Source: Dyella_B sp966430775
GTDB taxonomy: Bacteria > Pseudomonadota > Gammaproteobacteria > Xanthomonadales > Rhodanobacteraceae
Assembly (NCBI GenBank): GCA_966430775.1
Contig: CBJMMB010000097.1
Coordinates: 1 to 14,674, forward strand
Reading direction: 5' to 3'
DNA length: 14,674 bases
Shown here: positions 13,864 to 14,674 of the stretch, one piece after another
Layout of the letters: every line of letters starts with the position of its first letter
How positions within the stretch are numbered: position 1 is the stretch's first letter
Position numbers and translations under genes: made by a program
The notes under the pieces: generated by a model
Told to the model about the DNA's origin: nothing
What the model saw: the letters and a program-made list of their open reading frames with translations, nothing else
Databases searched by the model: none

Positions 13864-14674
13864 ATGACAGTTCGTCAGATCTCGATTCGCATGTCCGGTC
13901 TCGCGCTTGCCGTGGTTGCGGCGTTGCATGGCGTGGTTGCTTTCGCAGGTGATACGACTGCCGATACGGCGCCCGCGGCGGCCGATGCTTCCGCGGCGGA
14001 CAAGAGCAAGGCCAAGTCGCTGGACGCCATCTCGGTGGTGGCGCCGGGCGAGACGATCCAGGTGCAGAGCGTGTCCAGCGTGGACATCAAGGCACTGCCG
14101 CCGGGCAGCAGCGCGTTCAAGGCGCTGAATCAGCTGCCGGGCGTGAACTTCCAGTCGTCCGATCCGTGGGGTGCGTACGAATGGGCCACGCAGATCACGC
14201 TGCACGGCTTCGACCAGAGCCGCCTCGGTTTCACGCTGGACAATATTCCGCTGGGCAACATGAGCTACGGCGTGACCAATGGTCTGCAAGTGACGCGTGC
14301 GATCACTAGTGACAACCTGAGCTCGGTGGAAATCGCGCAGGGCGCGGGTGCGTTGGGCACGCCGTCCAGCACGAACCTGGGCGGCACGGTGCAGTTCTAT
14401 TCGGCCGATCCGGATGCGGTGGCCGGTGCGCGCGTGAGCCAGGGTTTCGCGTCGGACAGCACGTATCGCACGTTCGTGCGCTTGGATAGCGGCGATTTCC
14501 ACGGTTACTCCATGTACGTGTCGTTCGCGCGCGGCGATACCGGCAAGTGGAAGGGCTACGGCGATCAGCAGGACAACCAGATCAACCTCAAGAGCCTGTA
14601 CCAGTGGGGTGACGGCAACCGCGTCAGCCTGTTCTTCGACAGCTCCAAGCGCAAGGAATACGACTATCAGGATC
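13864..14674 (+). CDS. Second TonB-dependent receptor, N-terminal 270 residues (cut by window edge)
   Basis: Seen: an open frame from ATG 13864 runs off the window end without a stop. Signal peptide about 1-28 (hydrophobic LALAVVAALHGVVAFA), an Ala/Asp/Lys-rich linker, TonB box-like LDAISVVAPG (53-62), a plug with FKALNQLPGVNFQSSD (85-100), ITLHGFDQSRLGFTLDNIPL (111-130), VEIAQGAGALGTPSS (155-169) and LGGTVQFYSADP (172-183), then the first barrel strands. AAGGA lies nine bases before the ATG. Known: such receptors import substrates through the outer membrane using TonB energy. The plug differs clearly from the receptor at 5629 (ITLHGF for SLRGTN, GGTVQFYS for AGTVDIIT), so it is not a recent duplicate. 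Its substrate is unknown. It follows a strong terminator and carries no NagR box, so I do not place it in the GlcNAc locus. Confidence 0.88.
   Translation, partial: MTVRQISIRMSGLALAVVAALHGVVAFAGDTTADTAPAAADASAADKSKAKSLDAISVVAPGETIQVQSVSSVDIKALPPGSSAFKALNQLPGVNFQSSDPWGAYEWATQITLHGFDQSRLGFTLDNIPLGNMSYGVTNGLQVTRAITSDNLSSVEIAQGAGALGTPSSTNLGGTVQFYSADPDAVAGARVSQGFASDSTYRTFVRLDSGDFHGYSMYVSFARGDTGKWKGYGDQQDNQINLKSLYQWGDGNRVSLFFDSSKRKEYDYQD

Overview
The window reads as a GC-rich gammaproteobacterial chromosome, most likely from the Xanthomonadales/Lysobacterales (Rhodanobacteraceae such as Dyella, Luteibacter or Rhodanobacter). The grounds are the high GC content, the Xanthomonas/Caulobacter-type TonB-dependent receptor, and a nag gene order (nagP, nagR, nagB-II, nagA, glucokinase-family kinase, receptor, hexosaminidase, nagX) like the one known from xanthomonads. 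The genus is inferred from gene content and was not tested by comparison.

Left part, minus strand, 1-3925: nagP (inner-membrane GlcNAc permease), nagR (LacI-family repressor, TTG start), nagB-II (SIS-domain glucosamine-6-phosphate deaminase) and the start of nagA (GlcNAc-6-phosphate deacetylase, cut by the window edge). nagB-II and nagA overlap by one base. A 162-bp gap between nagR and nagB-II holds a perfect 12-bp-stem hairpin that looks like a REP-type repeat, and a second near-perfect palindrome.

Centre, plus strand, 4461-12016: a glucokinase-family sugar kinase, a large TonB-dependent receptor closed by a clear terminator, a GH20 beta-N-acetylhexosaminidase with an extra C-terminal region, and nagX (HGSNAT-like membrane protein) coupled to it by a 4-base GTGA overlap and followed by a terminator. 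The 535-bp divergent region (3926-4460) holds two TGACA..CG..TGTCA-type palindromes. Each overlaps a perfect TTGACA -35 hexamer, one facing nagP and one facing the kinase, so the two arms can be switched together by NagR.

Inferred pathway: the receptor brings chitin or GlcNAc oligosaccharides across the outer membrane, Hex releases GlcNAc in the periplasm, NagP imports it, the kinase makes GlcNAc-6-P, NagA deacetylates it, and NagB-II yields fructose-6-P and ammonia. The role of NagX is unsettled.

Right part, 12017-14674: a different unit. After a 510-bp gap comes an orphan secreted protein with eight cysteines and no family I can name, closed by a strong terminator. The window ends in the first 270 residues of a second, unrelated TonB-dependent receptor. 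Nothing ties this part to the GlcNAc genes. No tRNA, rRNA, CRISPR, transposase or prophage gene was seen.
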